From assembly GCA_003446015.1 (NCBI GenBank), contig DMBU01000095.1, forward strand, positions 231 to 38,670: 38,440 bases of DNA. The letters run 5' to 3'. The position numbers and the translations under genes are program-made. Positions 1-9,278 of the stretch are shown here, piece after piece. A model generated the notes under the pieces. The model worked only from the letters and a program-made list of their open reading frames with translations, searched no databases and was not told the DNA's origin. The DNA comes from Bacteroidales bacterium. Its GTDB lineage: Bacteria; Bacteroidota; Bacteroidia; Bacteroidales; UBA12077. Each line of letters opens with the position of its first letter. The first letter of the stretch is position 1.

Positions 1-159
1 TCATTCAAACATGTATTTCTTAGAAATAATTTTATTTCAATAAAGTAATAATTTTTCGATAAAAAAAGGGAAATTTAAGATTAAACTAAATCTTTAATTT
101 TGAAACCTGAAATAACAAATACTAAATGAAAAAGTATGCTAATATTTAAACCTGTTTAT

Positions 160-1494
160 TTATATTCTCTTATGTTTCCATTTACCATATTTTAAAAATA
201 AGAAAGAAAGTAATCCAATGATAAAACCATAAAATATTTCAACACACCATACTATTTCAACACTTGAGTTTTTTATGTTTACCAATAAATAAGTAACTAA
301 TACATACATAAAAATAACTATTGTTTCAATAGCAAAAGAGATCTTAGTCATCCCGGTTCCTGAAACACCACTGAAAAGGACAAATCCTATGGTAAGGAAT
401 ATTGCTGCAATACTAACAACATAAAGTGATGGAAGAGAATCTTGAATAAGTACCGAATTATTTGTATAAATAGATATAACCTTCTCAGGAATTGCAATAT
501 TAATTAGAACAAGAACCATAACTCCAGCCAGGCAAAGCTTTAGAATTTTTAAAACCAGAGGGATCACTTCATCTGTTCGTTCGCGTCCAATAACAAAGCT
601 TATCAGTGAGTTTGTAGCTGACGTAAATCCCCAAATAGGAATAAGCATAACAACATAAATACTCCTGATAACATTAGAAATAGCCAGCGAATGCTCTCCC
701 ATTTTTTCGACAAATAAAAAGAAGAAAAACCAGCCAATAAAGGAAATAAAGTTTTGCATCATCATAGGGAACGCAACTGTTAGAATTCGCTTTAATAGAG
801 GGTAACTAAATTTCCGAAACTGAAATAATCCAAAATATTTCGTATCAACAAACTTTAAGGTATAGAAGATAAAAAATATACATGCGGCAATTTCTGCAAT
901 TACTGAAGCTATAGCTGCACCAGCAATACCGTATTTTGGAAATCCCATATTTCCAAAAATCAGAACATAATCAAGAAATACATTCGTTAAGGCCATTAAA
1001 ATTGTTGTCCACGTAATTACCTTGGTTCTGGCTATCCCAATATAAAAAGCTCTAAATCCAAAATTTACACAAGCAAAAAGCAATCCTATAATTCGATAAT
1101 TTAAATACTCTTTTGAAGCTTCTCGTATTTGATCTGATTCCAATACATTATTGAAAATAATTGGCATTATACTTTTCATAGCAACCACTAATATAATAGC
1201 CAGAAAAACCAGGAAATAATGAGAATGCTCTATTATTGTTCCGATCTCGTTATGCTTATTCTCTCCAAACCTTCTTGCAACAATAATTTGAGTACCTATA
1301 GAGAAACCAAAACCCAGCATAACTAGTGTAAGATAGAATACACTTCCGATAGCAGCAGCACCTAACTCAACCTCGCCAACTCTTCCTAAAAATGCAGTAT
1401 CCGTAACACTAATAATGTTTTGGACAATACTTCCCAGTATTATTGGATATGCAATTTTCCAAATTTCTTTATAACTAATTGAGGTTTTGATCAT
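160..1494 (-). CDS. MATE family multidrug/Na+ efflux transporter
   Basis: The product is an inner-membrane antiporter that would export drugs or metabolites using an ion gradient. It has about 444 residues with roughly twelve hydrophobic segments in two halves, the usual size and shape of MATE proteins. The N-terminal segment (WKIAYPIILGSIVQNII, then DTAFLGRVGEVELGAAAIG) matches the family's typical first helices. A longer frame opens with GTG at 1518, but I prefer the ATG at 1494, which gives the usual short cytoplasmic start MIKTSISYKEIW. A TAnnTTTG-type -7 box lies upstream at 1536-1543. The gene is alone on its strand and divergent from the lipoprotein gene at 1773. The substrate cannot be predicted. 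Confidence 0.92.
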   Translation of the reverse strand: MIKTSISYKEIWKIAYPIILGSIVQNIISVTDTAFLGRVGEVELGAAAIGSVFYLTLVMLGFGFSIGTQIIVARRFGENKHNEIGTIIEHSHYFLVFLAIILVVAMKSIMPIIFNNVLESDQIREASKEYLNYRIIGLLFACVNFGFRAFYIGIARTKVITWTTILMALTNVFLDYVLIFGNMGFPKYGIAGAAIASVIAEIAACIFFIFYTLKFVDTKYFGLFQFRKFSYPLLKRILTVAFPMMMQNFISFIGWFFFFLFVEKMGEHSLAISNVIRSIYVVMLIPIWGFTSATNSLISFVIGRERTDEVIPLVLKILKLCLAGVMVLVLINIAIPEKVISIYTNNSVLIQDSLPSLYVVSIAAIFLTIGFVLFSGVSGTGMTKISFAIETIVIFMYVLVTYLLVNIKNSSVEIVWCVEIFYGFIIGLLSFLFLKYGKWKHKRI

Positions 1495-1535
1495 AAATAC
1501 ATAATTACAATTACTCACTACAAACCATATGCGCC

Positions 1536-1543
1536 CAAAATTA
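1536..1543 (-). promoter_or_regulatory. Putative -7 box for the MATE gene
   Basis: Read on the minus strand this is TAATTTTG, matching the Bacteroidota -7 consensus TAnnTTTG, about 40 nt before the ATG at 1494. I see no well-placed TTTG -33 element. Confidence 0.35.
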
Positions 1544-1699
1544 AACGAAATTTTGCATAATTAGAATAAAACCAAAGATCATATCTTAAACATGAAGAAA
1601 ATGTTCCATTCATGCAGTGATCATAATAATTGGATGGTTTATCAATTAAAAGTTAGTTTTGAACAAAATATGTAAGCAATCATTAAGTGCAATGCATTT

Positions 1700-1707
1700 T
1701 ATCTTTG
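1700..1707 (+). promoter_or_regulatory. Putative -7 box for the lipoprotein gene at 1773
   Basis: TATCTTTG fits the TAnnTTTG consensus and lies 66 nt upstream of the ATG at 1773. It sits inside the longer possible reading frame that opens at 1659, which supports the downstream start. No clear -33 element is seen. Confidence 0.35.
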
Positions 1708-1772
1708 TATATTTGATATTTGGTAAAAAAATATTAAAATTAAAGCTTATAAAAACAATACTTAATCATTTT

Positions 1773-2678
1773 ATGGTAAGTAAAAAATTATTAATCCAAC
1801 GAGTATTTATTTTTATTCTGGCAAGTGCGTTTATCTTATCTTGTAAAACATCAACCGAAGAAAAACAATCTGAAGAACGAATACCTGTAAGAGAAATAGA
1901 CACTTCAACGGTATTACTTAAATTAAACAACACTCTTTTTACATTACCTTCGCCATATCAGGCATCGTTTTCCATAAAAAACAGTAATATAGCTTATAAT
2001 AAATCTTTGCTAAACCCTCCAGATAATGTAACAAATTACACCACAAATTTTCAGCAAGCAATTAATGTTGGAATTTATGGAACCGATCTGGGATATTTAA
2101 ATATTTATGATCAGGTTCCCGATGTGATTTCCTATTTTACAGTAATCAAAAAATTAAGCCAGGAATTAGGAATACATAATGCTCTTCAAATTAACATTAT
2201 TGATAAAATTGAAAAGAATATTGATAACCAGGATTCATTACTTTTTTATTTGACCGGGTCTTACAGACAATTTGATTCATATCTAAAATCAAATAATCGT
2301 AAAGATATTGGAGTATTAATTATTACCGGTGGCTGGATTGAAAGTATTTATATCCTTTCGCATTGTGCTGTTGATAGTAAAAACAGGCAATTAATAAATC
2401 GCCTGGGAGAACAAAAGCATCCTCTGGATAATCTAATTGAAATCTTATCACCTTATTATTATTTATCCAAAGACTTTTCAAATCTTATCGATGATTTAGT
2501 TGATCTTGCTTATGAATTCGATGGTATAATTTACAGTTATTCTTACGAACAATCAGAAGTCAATACTGAGAAAAAGCATACATTAGTAAAAAGTAAATCA
2601 AATGTGATCATCTCGGAGTATCACCTTAAAACTATAGCTAATAAAATATCATCTATAAGAAATAAGATAATTTATTAA
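1773..2678 (+). CDS. Predicted lipoprotein of unknown function
   Basis: About 301 residues. The frame could open at a TTG at 1659, but the ATG at 1773 gives a normal lipoprotein signal: a Lys/Arg-rich start, a hydrophobic core (VFIFILASAF) and a lipobox ending in ILSC at about residue 24, followed by a charged linker. The mature part is rich in Asn, Ser and Tyr and mostly helical in appearance (DQVPDVISYFTVIKKLSQELG, residues about 113-133 of this start), with no motif I can name. It is followed after 10 nt by a second exported protein and then by the large ABC transporter, so the three are probably one operon. It may be a periplasmic partner of that transporter, but this is inference from position. 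Confidence 0.75.
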   Translation: MVSKKLLIQRVFIFILASAFILSCKTSTEEKQSEERIPVREIDTSTVLLKLNNTLFTLPSPYQASFSIKNSNIAYNKSLLNPPDNVTNYTTNFQQAINVGIYGTDLGYLNIYDQVPDVISYFTVIKKLSQELGIHNALQINIIDKIEKNIDNQDSLLFYLTGSYRQFDSYLKSNNRKDIGVLIITGGWIESIYILSHCAVDSKNRQLINRLGEQKHPLDNLIEILSPYYYLSKDFSNLIDDLVDLAYEFDGIIYSYSYEQSEVNTEKKHTLVKSKSNVIISEYHLKTIANKISSIRNKIIY

Positions 2679-2688
2679 TGAGATATTT

Positions 2689-3108
2689 ATGAAATCAATA
2701 TTAAAATATTCTCTTTCATTTTTAATCAGTTTTTTTGCAGCAAATGCATTGTTAGCACAAAATAACATTGATCATTGTTCAGATTATCTGACATCGGGTT
2801 TTGTATCCGATGGACAAGAATATAAAGCAAAATTAGACGAGAACAACAGAGCTAAATTTTATACAACCTTCTATGGGGGAAGCCAATACAGGTTAATTGC
2901 CTGTGGTGAAATAACTGATTACCCTTTAGCGTTTTCTGTTTTTGATACCGAAAAAAATCTGCTGTTTTCCAATAAAGATAATGATTTTACACCCTACTGG
3001 AATTTTACATTTACATCTACCATTGATTGTATTATCGAATTTGAATACAACAATGAGAAACCATTAAAAAACGAAGTGATGCTCCTTATTGGTTTTAAAG
3101 AAAAATAA
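2689..3108 (+). CDS. Small exported protein of unknown function
   Basis: 139 residues with a clear Sec signal peptide (SLSFLISFFAANALLAQ, cleavage likely after ALLA or at LLAQ near residue 24). The mature part of about 115 residues looks like a beta-rich single domain with two cysteines (CSDYL near the start and IACGEI mid-domain) and many aromatic residues. The pattern of short strands resembles pre-peptidase or carbohydrate-binding jelly-roll folds, but I cannot assign a family. It lies 10 nt after the lipoprotein gene and 48 nt before the ABC transporter, so co-transcription with both is likely. Confidence 0.7.
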   Translation: MKSILKYSLSFLISFFAANALLAQNNIDHCSDYLTSGFVSDGQEYKAKLDENNRAKFYTTFYGGSQYRLIACGEITDYPLAFSVFDTEKNLLFSNKDNDFTPYWNFTFTSTIDCIIEFEYNNEKPLKNEVMLLIGFKEK

Positions 3109-3156
3109 TCGTATTTTCGTGTATACCAACTAATCAGCAGTTACAATTAAAAGTCT

Positions 3157-6100
3157 ATGAGTGAGCAGATTTTAAAAGCTTTAATGCAATTATTTGCAAT
3201 TATAGCACATCCAACAAGCGATGCAAAAGATCGCAGGTCAATTGTTGAGTCTTTCTTAAAAAGGCAATTGAATCAGGAAACTGTAAAAACATATTTAAAG
3301 GTTTTTAATGATTATTATGAAATACATCAGGAAAAGCTAAGTGAAAAAAGTATGCGTAAAAAGCGATTTTCATCAAGCTCTGTGCGCGTGCTTAAAATAT
3401 GTACTCAAATAAATGAAGAACTAACCCAACGACAAAAAAATGTTGTTCTTGTACAGCTTCTTGAATTTGTAAAATCCGGAGGTGAAATTACAGAACAAGA
3501 AATGGCCTTCATCACAACTGTTGCTGATAGTTTTTTCATAGAACAAGATGAATATCAAGAGATTGAAAATTTTGTATTTTTTGGAGCAGATAAATTACCT
3601 GATACCAAAAAGCTTCTAATTATAGATAACAATGAGAGTTTTGAGCATGAGAATATATATCACTTAACAAACTCATCGCTTTCTGGTCAGCTTAGAGTAC
3701 TTGAAGTTGCATCAGCCAATATGTATTACATTAAATATATTGGTAAAAGTGAACTTTATTTAAATGGTCAATTATTAGAGCAGGAAAAAGTATATGTTTT
3801 AAATAACGGAGCTTCCATAAGAAATCCAAAAATAAAGCCTATTTATTATGGCGATATTATAAGCCAATACAATGTCGACCGGATAAAATCAAGAATAGTG
3901 TTTGATGCCCGTGAGATTGGATATAAATTTAAAACCGGGGCCATTGGGTTGCATTCAATGAGTTTTACTGAAGAATCAGGAAAGCTGGTAGGAATTATGG
4001 GTGCTAGTGGGGCTGGAAAATCAACGTTGCTAAATGTTTTGAATGGAAGTTCACCTCCTACTTCTGGGGCTGTTACAATTAACGGAATAAACATTCATAC
4101 GGAAAAGGAAGAAATTGAAGGTTTAATAGGTCATGTTTCTCAGGATGATTTGCTAATTGAAGAACTTACAGTATATCAGAATCTTTATTATAACGCAAAG
4201 CTTTGCTTTGACAATTATACAGAAGAAGAACTTCAAAAAACAGTACTTGAAGTACTTGAAAATTTAGGTCTTTATGAAATTAGGGATATTGAAGTTGGGA
4301 GTCCATTAAATAAAAAAATTAGTGGAGGACAAAGAAAGCGATTAAACATTGCTTTAGAATTAATTCGTGAGCCTGCAGTATTATTTCTTGATGAGCCTAC
4401 ATCAGGTCTCTCTTCTCGTGATTCTGAAAACATTTTAGACTTACTTAAAGAATTAACCTTAAAAGGTAAGCTGGTTTTTGTAGTTATACATCAACCTTCC
4501 TCTGATATATTTAAAATGTTTGATAAACTTTTAATCCTTGATCGAGGAGGTTTCTTGATTTATAATGGTGATCCAATCGATTCTATTATCTATTTTAAAT
4601 CGAGTATTCAACATGCGAATTGGAGCGAGAGCGAGTGTCATTGTTGCGGGAATGTGAATCCTGAGCAGATCTTCAATATCATTGAAACCAAAGTACTCGA
4701 TGAATATGGCAATTTTACCAACGACAGAAAGATTGCTCCATTAGAATGGAGGCAAAGTTTTGAACATCAGAAACAAGAAGAACCAGAAGATCAGTCAAAG
4801 AAAAAACTATCTACACCAGATAGAACTGTTCCGGAAATTTCTTTTAAAACACCAAATAAATTCAAACAATTTTTTGTGTTTGTAAAAAGAGACATATTAT
4901 CAAAGCTTGCCAATACACAGTACCTTGTTATTAACTTACTGGAGGCTCCTTTCCTTGCTTTTTTACTTGCATATATTATTAAATACTACAATATAAACGT
5001 TGGAAATGAAATAGGTTACACCTTAAGCGAAAACAGTAATCTCCCTGTTTATATTTTCATGTCGGTTATTGTTGGAATATTTATTGGATTAACAGTAAGT
5101 GCCGAAGAAATTATAAAAGACAGAAAGATCCTTAAAAGAGAAAAATTCCTGAACCTAAGCTGGTCTAGTTATTTGTTTTCAAAAATAGCTGTACAATTTA
5201 CATTATCTGCTATTCAGTCGTTTATGTTTGTAGTGATTGGAAATACAATAATGGAAATTAGAGGTATGTATTTTGAATATTGGATAGTACTATTTAGTGC
5301 CTGGTGTTTTTCCAATGTGTTAGGACTTGTTATATCAGATAGCTTCAAAACCGTAATCACCATTTATATCTTAATTCCATTTTTGGTGATTCCACAATTA
5401 ATCTTAAGTGGTATTATTGTAAAGTTTGAGAAATTAAACCCAAATATCTCAAACCCAAGAGATATACCATTTTATGGAGAAATAATCACTGCACGATGGG
5501 CATATGAAGCTTTAGCTGTATATCAGTATACTGAGAATAAATATGAAAAGCAGTTCTATCAATTTGATAAAGCTATGAGTATTGCTGATTTCAAGAAAAA
5601 CTATTGGATAAGAACTTTAAATAATAAAGTCGCATTTATAGAACGTAATTTCGATAATGAGGAACGATTAGAAGAGCTGGAACAGAATCTTGAACTTTTA
5701 AGAAATGAGATTAAAAAGGAACTTGATTCAGAATCAGGTCGGATTGTTAAATTTAATTATTACCATAAACTTTATTACAATAAAATTGATAAAGAAACGA
5801 TTCAGGCATTAAAGAATTATTTGGATGTTCTTAATAAATACTACATTAAGCTCTACAATAAAGCCAATGGATTAAAGGACAATATGATTTCAGGTCTTCA
5901 AAAAACAGCTGAAGATCGGGAGGAGTTTATGGATATTAAACGCAAGTATTATAATGAAAATCTTGCAGATTTAATGAAAAACTCAAATGAGATAAACAGA
6001 ATAATTGAATATAAGGGAGAGCTTTTTCAAAAGATTGATCCTGTATTTTTAGACCCTCAAAATAAATTTGTAAAAGCACATTTTTATGCACCGCGAAAAC

Positions 6101-6246
6101 AATTCTTAGGGAACTATTATAGTACTTTCTGGGTTAATATTATCGTAATCTGGACCATGACTATTATGTTTTATTTTGTACTAAAGTACAGATTACTCAA
6201 AAGGGCATTGGATTTCTTTGAACAAAAGACTTTCAAAGGAGACTAA
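3157..6246 (+). CDS. ABC-2 type (ABCG-like) transporter, fused ATPase and permease with long N-terminal regulatory region
   Basis: A 1029-residue half-transporter in the inner membrane. In order: a helical region (about 1-130) resembling TerB-like domains; a beta-rich FHA-like region (about 150-235) with NSSLSGQLRV and LYLNGQ; an ATPase with Walker A GASGAGKST at about 282-290, signature SGGQRKR at about 389-395, Walker B FLDEPTSGL at about 410-418 and a switch His in IHQPSSD; a Cys-rich ECHCCG motif soon after; then about five membrane segments from residue 588 on. A large, charged, coiled-coil-like soluble segment (about 785-985) interrupts the permease before the last helix. The ATPase-first order and IHQPSS motif are typical of ABCG/EPD families. 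The substrate is unknown. The FHA-like and TerB-like calls are from sequence appearance only. Confidence 0.88.
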   Translation: MSEQILKALMQLFAIIAHPTSDAKDRRSIVESFLKRQLNQETVKTYLKVFNDYYEIHQEKLSEKSMRKKRFSSSSVRVLKICTQINEELTQRQKNVVLVQLLEFVKSGGEITEQEMAFITTVADSFFIEQDEYQEIENFVFFGADKLPDTKKLLIIDNNESFEHENIYHLTNSSLSGQLRVLEVASANMYYIKYIGKSELYLNGQLLEQEKVYVLNNGASIRNPKIKPIYYGDIISQYNVDRIKSRIVFDAREIGYKFKTGAIGLHSMSFTEESGKLVGIMGASGAGKSTLLNVLNGSSPPTSGAVTINGINIHTEKEEIEGLIGHVSQDDLLIEELTVYQNLYYNAKLCFDNYTEEELQKTVLEVLENLGLYEIRDIEVGSPLNKKISGGQRKRLNIALELIREPAVLFLDEPTSGLSSRDSENILDLLKELTLKGKLVFVVIHQPSSDIFKMFDKLLILDRGGFLIYNGDPIDSIIYFKSSIQHANWSESECHCCGNVNPEQIFNIIETKVLDEYGNFTNDRKIAPLEWRQSFEHQKQEEPEDQSKKKLSTPDRTVPEISFKTPNKFKQFFVFVKRDILSKLANTQYLVINLLEAPFLAFLLAYIIKYYNINVGNEIGYTLSENSNLPVYIFMSVIVGIFIGLTVSAEEIIKDRKILKREKFLNLSWSSYLFSKIAVQFTLSAIQSFMFVVIGNTIMEIRGMYFEYWIVLFSAWCFSNVLGLVISDSFKTVITIYILIPFLVIPQLILSGIIVKFEKLNPNISNPRDIPFYGEIITARWAYEALAVYQYTENKYEKQFYQFDKAMSIADFKKNYWIRTLNNKVAFIERNFDNEERLEELEQNLELLRNEIKKELDSESGRIVKFNYYHKLYYNKIDKETIQALKNYLDVLNKYYIKLYNKANGLKDNMISGLQKTAEDREEFMDIKRKYYNENLADLMKNSNEINRIIEYKGELFQKIDPVFLDPQNKFVKAHFYAPRKQFLGNYYSTFWVNIIVIWTMTIMFYFVLKYRLLKRALDFFEQKTFKGD

Positions 6247-6251
6247 AATAA

Positions 6252-6276
6252 ATACCCATCAGAATCTGATGGGTAT
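6252..6276. terminator. Bidirectional intrinsic terminator
   Basis: A perfect 12-bp inverted repeat (6252-6263 with 6265-6276, stem ATACCCATCAGA) lies 6 nt after the ABC transporter stop. It has A-rich sequence on its left and T-rich sequence on its right, so it can serve both converging genes. Confidence 0.75.
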
Positions 6277-6292
6277 ATTTATATATAATAAG

Positions 6293-6320
6293 AAGCTATA
6301 GAAATTTGAATCTATGGCTT
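6293..6320. terminator. Second hairpin between convergent genes
   Basis: AAGCTATAG (6293-6301) pairs with CTATGGCTT (6312-6320) with one G-T pair. It lies between the ABC transporter and the SiaC-like gene and probably ends the minus-strand transcript. Confidence 0.5.
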
Positions 6321-6342
6321 TTATAATTAATTTTGGTATAGC

Positions 6343-6723
6343 CTAATCAACTACTTCAATCATTTTAAAAGGAATACGGATGATAGATTCATAATCTTCA
6401 CCTGCTTCCAACATATCTTCATCATCTTCTTCGTAATACCAGTTAATAACAACTTCGTTACGAGCTTTTTTAATTGTCTCTAACTTTTTGAAAACATCCA
6501 AAATACATTTTGAAGAACTGGTGTTAAAATATTCTAACTGAATATTAACAGTAGTTAATTTTTGAGGTTCTTTAGAATACTCTTCTAACCATTCCACTAA
6601 CGGACGGTAAAATTCAATTGAATTCTCTGGTATTGATCTACCTTTTACTTCAATTATTCCGGTTGTGGCATCAAAATTTACAGTTGGAGTTTTAGGTGTT
6701 CCTTCTATTGAAATTGATTCCAT
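6343..6723 (-). CDS. SiaC-family regulatory phosphoprotein (DUF1987), copy 1
   Basis: 126 residues, full length for the DUF1987/SiaC family. In Pseudomonas, SiaC is phosphorylated by the kinase SiaB on Thr68 and in its unphosphorylated form binds a diguanylate cyclase. Here the motif YFNTSSSK places Thr at residue 68, so the phosphosite appears conserved. The family's N-terminal TPxVxFD pattern and acidic tail (YYEEDDEDMLEAGEDYE, then IPFKM) are present. It lies 32 nt downstream of a SiaB-like gene on the same strand, the expected kinase/substrate pairing. No SiaA phosphatase or GGDEF cyclase is encoded nearby, so the output is unknown. Confidence 0.88.
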   Translation of the reverse strand: MESISIEGTPKTPTVNFDATTGIIEVKGRSIPENSIEFYRPLVEWLEEYSKEPQKLTTVNIQLEYFNTSSSKCILDVFKKLETIKKARNEVVINWYYEEDDEDMLEAGEDYESIIRIPFKMIEVVD

Positions 6724-6755
6724 ATTGTTGTGTTATTTAAGTTTTTATTTTATTT

Positions 6756-7301
6756 CTAGATGGTTATATTTAAACTAAAAAAAGAATATTCATCATCGTA
6801 TGTATCGAACTCATAATCAACTTTTCCATCTGTTCTTCGGGCAATGTCAATTAATCCGAGACCGCCTCCTCCTTTATCCGAAAATTTTTGATTATTAAGT
6901 ACAAATTTATACAATTCTTTTAATTCATCTTTAGATAATGATTTTATCTTATCTAAACGTTCTTTTAATTTTTTAATCTTATCGTTTTTAATAAAGTTTC
7001 CAGTTCGTATATCATACATTTCGTCCATTTTAGATATAACAAAAATTCCAAAATGAATATCCATGCTGTCACTTATACGGTCTGGCAAATCGTCAACATG
7101 ATGATATAGGTTTTGTAAACTTTCAACAAGAATATTATATATCTTCTTTTTAGTAATCGAATGATCAATCACGTGATCGAGCTTTGATTCAACAACTCCT
7201 AACACGTTTGTAATGAGTTCAGCAGTTATACTTCCTTTATAAGCAAGTAACACTTCCCCTTTGTTCATTTTAGTATAACGCTCTTCAATATTAAAGCTCA
7301 T
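6756..7301 (-). CDS. SiaB-family protein kinase (DUF6272), copy 1
   Basis: 181 residues. It is related to GHKL-type ATPases: an N-box-like stretch ESLQNLYHH (60-68, with Glu60 and Asn64) and a glycine-rich loop GGGGLGL (144-150) are visible. SiaB proteins phosphorylate their partner SiaC, and the partner gene follows 32 nt downstream. The C-terminal IARRT plus strand-rich end matches the family layout. A second, diverged copy with its own SiaC lies at 11975-12490. The upstream gap to the methyltransferase gene (about 260 nt, AT-rich) should carry its promoter, though I see no confident box. Confidence 0.85.
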   Translation of the reverse strand: MSFNIEERYTKMNKGEVLLAYKGSITAELITNVLGVVESKLDHVIDHSITKKKIYNILVESLQNLYHHVDDLPDRISDSMDIHFGIFVISKMDEMYDIRTGNFIKNDKIKKLKERLDKIKSLSKDELKELYKFVLNNQKFSDKGGGGLGLIDIARRTDGKVDYEFDTYDDEYSFFSLNITI

Positions 7302-7564
7302 AAAGGCTTTGTGGTTTATATCTTATCAAGTCGTATAAATTTAAAACTTTTTTCTACTTAAAACAAATATTATTAAAAATTGGTTCAATTAAATAATTCA
7401 ACCAATTAAAAGTCCACTTGACCAGACAAATTAATATTCAATAAATTCCTTTTTAAATTTCATACTAAAAATAAGCAAGTAAATTCTTGAATCAAAATTT
7501 TTTTTTTAATCGTATCAAAAAACTAAATGAATGCTCCTTTTTCGTATACTAACGCGTGAATTTA

Positions 7565-8728
7565 CTAATTATATTTTGATTTTTTACTCCCTTCATAGAT
7601 AGAATAGTTCAGGAATTTGCATTCTAAAGGTCCATTAAAAAGAGTAATTTTTTGAGTTGGTCGTAATCCGATATGTTTTATTGCCTCAAAATTACTGCTT
7701 AGTAACCAAACCTCATATCCTTTATATTTATTTTTAAAACTGTCTCCCAGGGTTTTATACAAATTATTTATCTCGCTTACCTTAATTCGCTCATCGTATG
7801 GAGGATTTGTAATTACAACCCCCGATTGAACTACTGGTGGCATATAATTCTCAATGGGGCCAACATTTAACTCTATCTTGTTTTTGAGTCCGGCATTTGA
7901 AATATTTTCTTTGGATATTCTTATCGCGATTTCTGAAATGTCGGAACCAATAATTTCAATTTTAGTATTGATCTCAGGGCTATCCTCTTCATAGATTTTT
8001 TCCAACAAATCACTATCAAAATCTTTCCAGGTTTCAAACCCAAATTTTTTACGATAAATACCCGGAGGGATGTTATTCGCAATCATAGCTGCCTCGATAA
8101 TTAATGTGCCAGATCCACACATAGGATCGATCAGTACACTTTGTTTATCCCAACCTGATAATAGTATCATTCCGGCAGCAAGCACTTCATTTAATGGTGC
8201 TTTTGTGGTTTTTAGCCTATACCCTCTTTTATGCAATGAATCTCCAGAACTATCCAATGAAACAGTACAAATATCATTTGAGATATGTATACTTATGTTA
8301 ACATCGGCATCTTCAGTATCAACATAGGGCCGTTTTTGGAACTTTTCACGAAACTGATCAACAATGGCATCTTTTACTTTTAAAGCTACATATTTTGAAT
8401 GCGAAAAATGATCAGAGTATACAACACTATCAACAGCGAATGTGTTTTTTAAATCAAAATAATCGCTCCAAATAATTGTTTGAATAGAATCGTACAATTC
8501 TTTTTCATTTTTTACTTTGAATTCAGCAATCGGTTTTAATACTCTGAGGGCTGTTCTTAAATGAAAATTTGCCCTGTACATTAATTCCTTATTGCCTGTA
8601 AATTCGACCATCCTGTTTCCAATATTCAGATCAGTCGCACCGAGTTGTGCCAATTCGTTTTGCAGAACTTCTTCCAGACCTTTGAAGGTTTTTGCAACTA
8701 ACTTAAAACTATCATTCTTACTATCCAC
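7565..8728 (-). CDS. THUMP-domain 23S rRNA guanine-N2 methyltransferase (RlmL type)
   Basis: 387 residues, the short form found in Bacteroidota and Firmicutes without the RlmK half. An N-terminal ferredoxin-like/THUMP region (about 1-160) precedes a Rossmann methyltransferase domain. Motif I is DPMCGSGT at about 200-207 and the catalytic motif is NPPYDER at about 307-313, the NPPY signature of guanine-N2 or adenine-N6 methylation. It would methylate 23S rRNA at the position equivalent to G2445, using S-adenosylmethionine. The gene follows the NadR-like kinase gene by 1 nt, so it is probably translationally coupled to the pnuC operon although its role is unrelated. Confidence 0.88.
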   Translation of the reverse strand: MDSKNDSFKLVAKTFKGLEEVLQNELAQLGATDLNIGNRMVEFTGNKELMYRANFHLRTALRVLKPIAEFKVKNEKELYDSIQTIIWSDYFDLKNTFAVDSVVYSDHFSHSKYVALKVKDAIVDQFREKFQKRPYVDTEDADVNISIHISNDICTVSLDSSGDSLHKRGYRLKTTKAPLNEVLAAGMILLSGWDKQSVLIDPMCGSGTLIIEAAMIANNIPPGIYRKKFGFETWKDFDSDLLEKIYEEDSPEINTKIEIIGSDISEIAIRISKENISNAGLKNKIELNVGPIENYMPPVVQSGVVITNPPYDERIKVSEINNLYKTLGDSFKNKYKGYEVWLLSSNFEAIKHIGLRPTQKITLFNGPLECKFLNYSIYEGSKKSKYN

Positions 8729-8729
8729 T

Positions 8730-9278
8730 TTATATTTTTTTATTCAGAAATTCTTTTACCTGGTTATAAGCATTAGTAAAACGCTCATCACCTATACCTT
8801 TAATAATTCTATAATTAAATCCGTAATTTTTTAATTCTTCTTCATACATATCAAAAAGTTTGTCTCTCATCTCTCCCCCATTTTCTCTTACGGGGTCAGG
8901 AATCCAGGGAATATCATTGTTGCATAACAAAAATAAGTCAATTTGGCTTTCTTTGATTTTTTTATCAATCCAATCAGGCATTTTATTAAAAACTAATTTA
9001 AACCATATTTTAGTTATGATTAAATATGTATCATAAAACAGAACCGTATTTGCTTTTTGGGAAAACGTTTTTTCAAGTTCGATTTGTTTATTAGCAATGT
9101 GCTCAACATCATTATAATTGTAATGTCTTTTAAGATTTTCAATATATTCACGTGCATATTCCGGAACCCAAACTGTATTAAACTGTTGAGATAAATATGC
9201 TGACAACTCAGTTTTGCCAGTAGATTCTGCTCCAATTAAAACTATACGTTTAATTCTATTTTTATTTGTTTTTTCCAT
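8730..9278 (-). CDS. NadR-like nicotinamide riboside kinase (AAA_28 ATPase)
   Basis: 182 residues. The P-loop GAESTGKT lies at about 16-23, followed by a typical YAREYI motif (about 40-45) seen in the ribosylnicotinamide kinase domain of NadR. The adenylyltransferase and HTH parts of NadR are absent, so this is a stand-alone kinase domain. Its first 37 nt overlap the end of pnuC, which indicates translational coupling. Together they would import nicotinamide riboside and trap it as NMN by phosphorylation. The substrate is inferred from family and neighbour, not from a diagnostic residue. Confidence 0.82.
   Translation of the reverse strand: MEKTNKNRIKRIVLIGAESTGKTELSAYLSQQFNTVWVPEYAREYIENLKRHYNYNDVEHIANKQIELEKTFSQKANTVLFYDTYLIITKIWFKLVFNKMPDWIDKKIKESQIDLFLLCNNDIPWIPDPVRENGGEMRDKLFDMYEEELKNYGFNYRIIKGIGDERFTNAYNQVKEFLNKKI

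Noticed and set aside
1659..1772. Upstream TTG start for the lipoprotein at 1773
   Set aside because: It would add 38 residues before the signal peptide and would place the -7 box at 1700-1707 inside the gene. The ATG at 1773 gives a normal lipoprotein signal.
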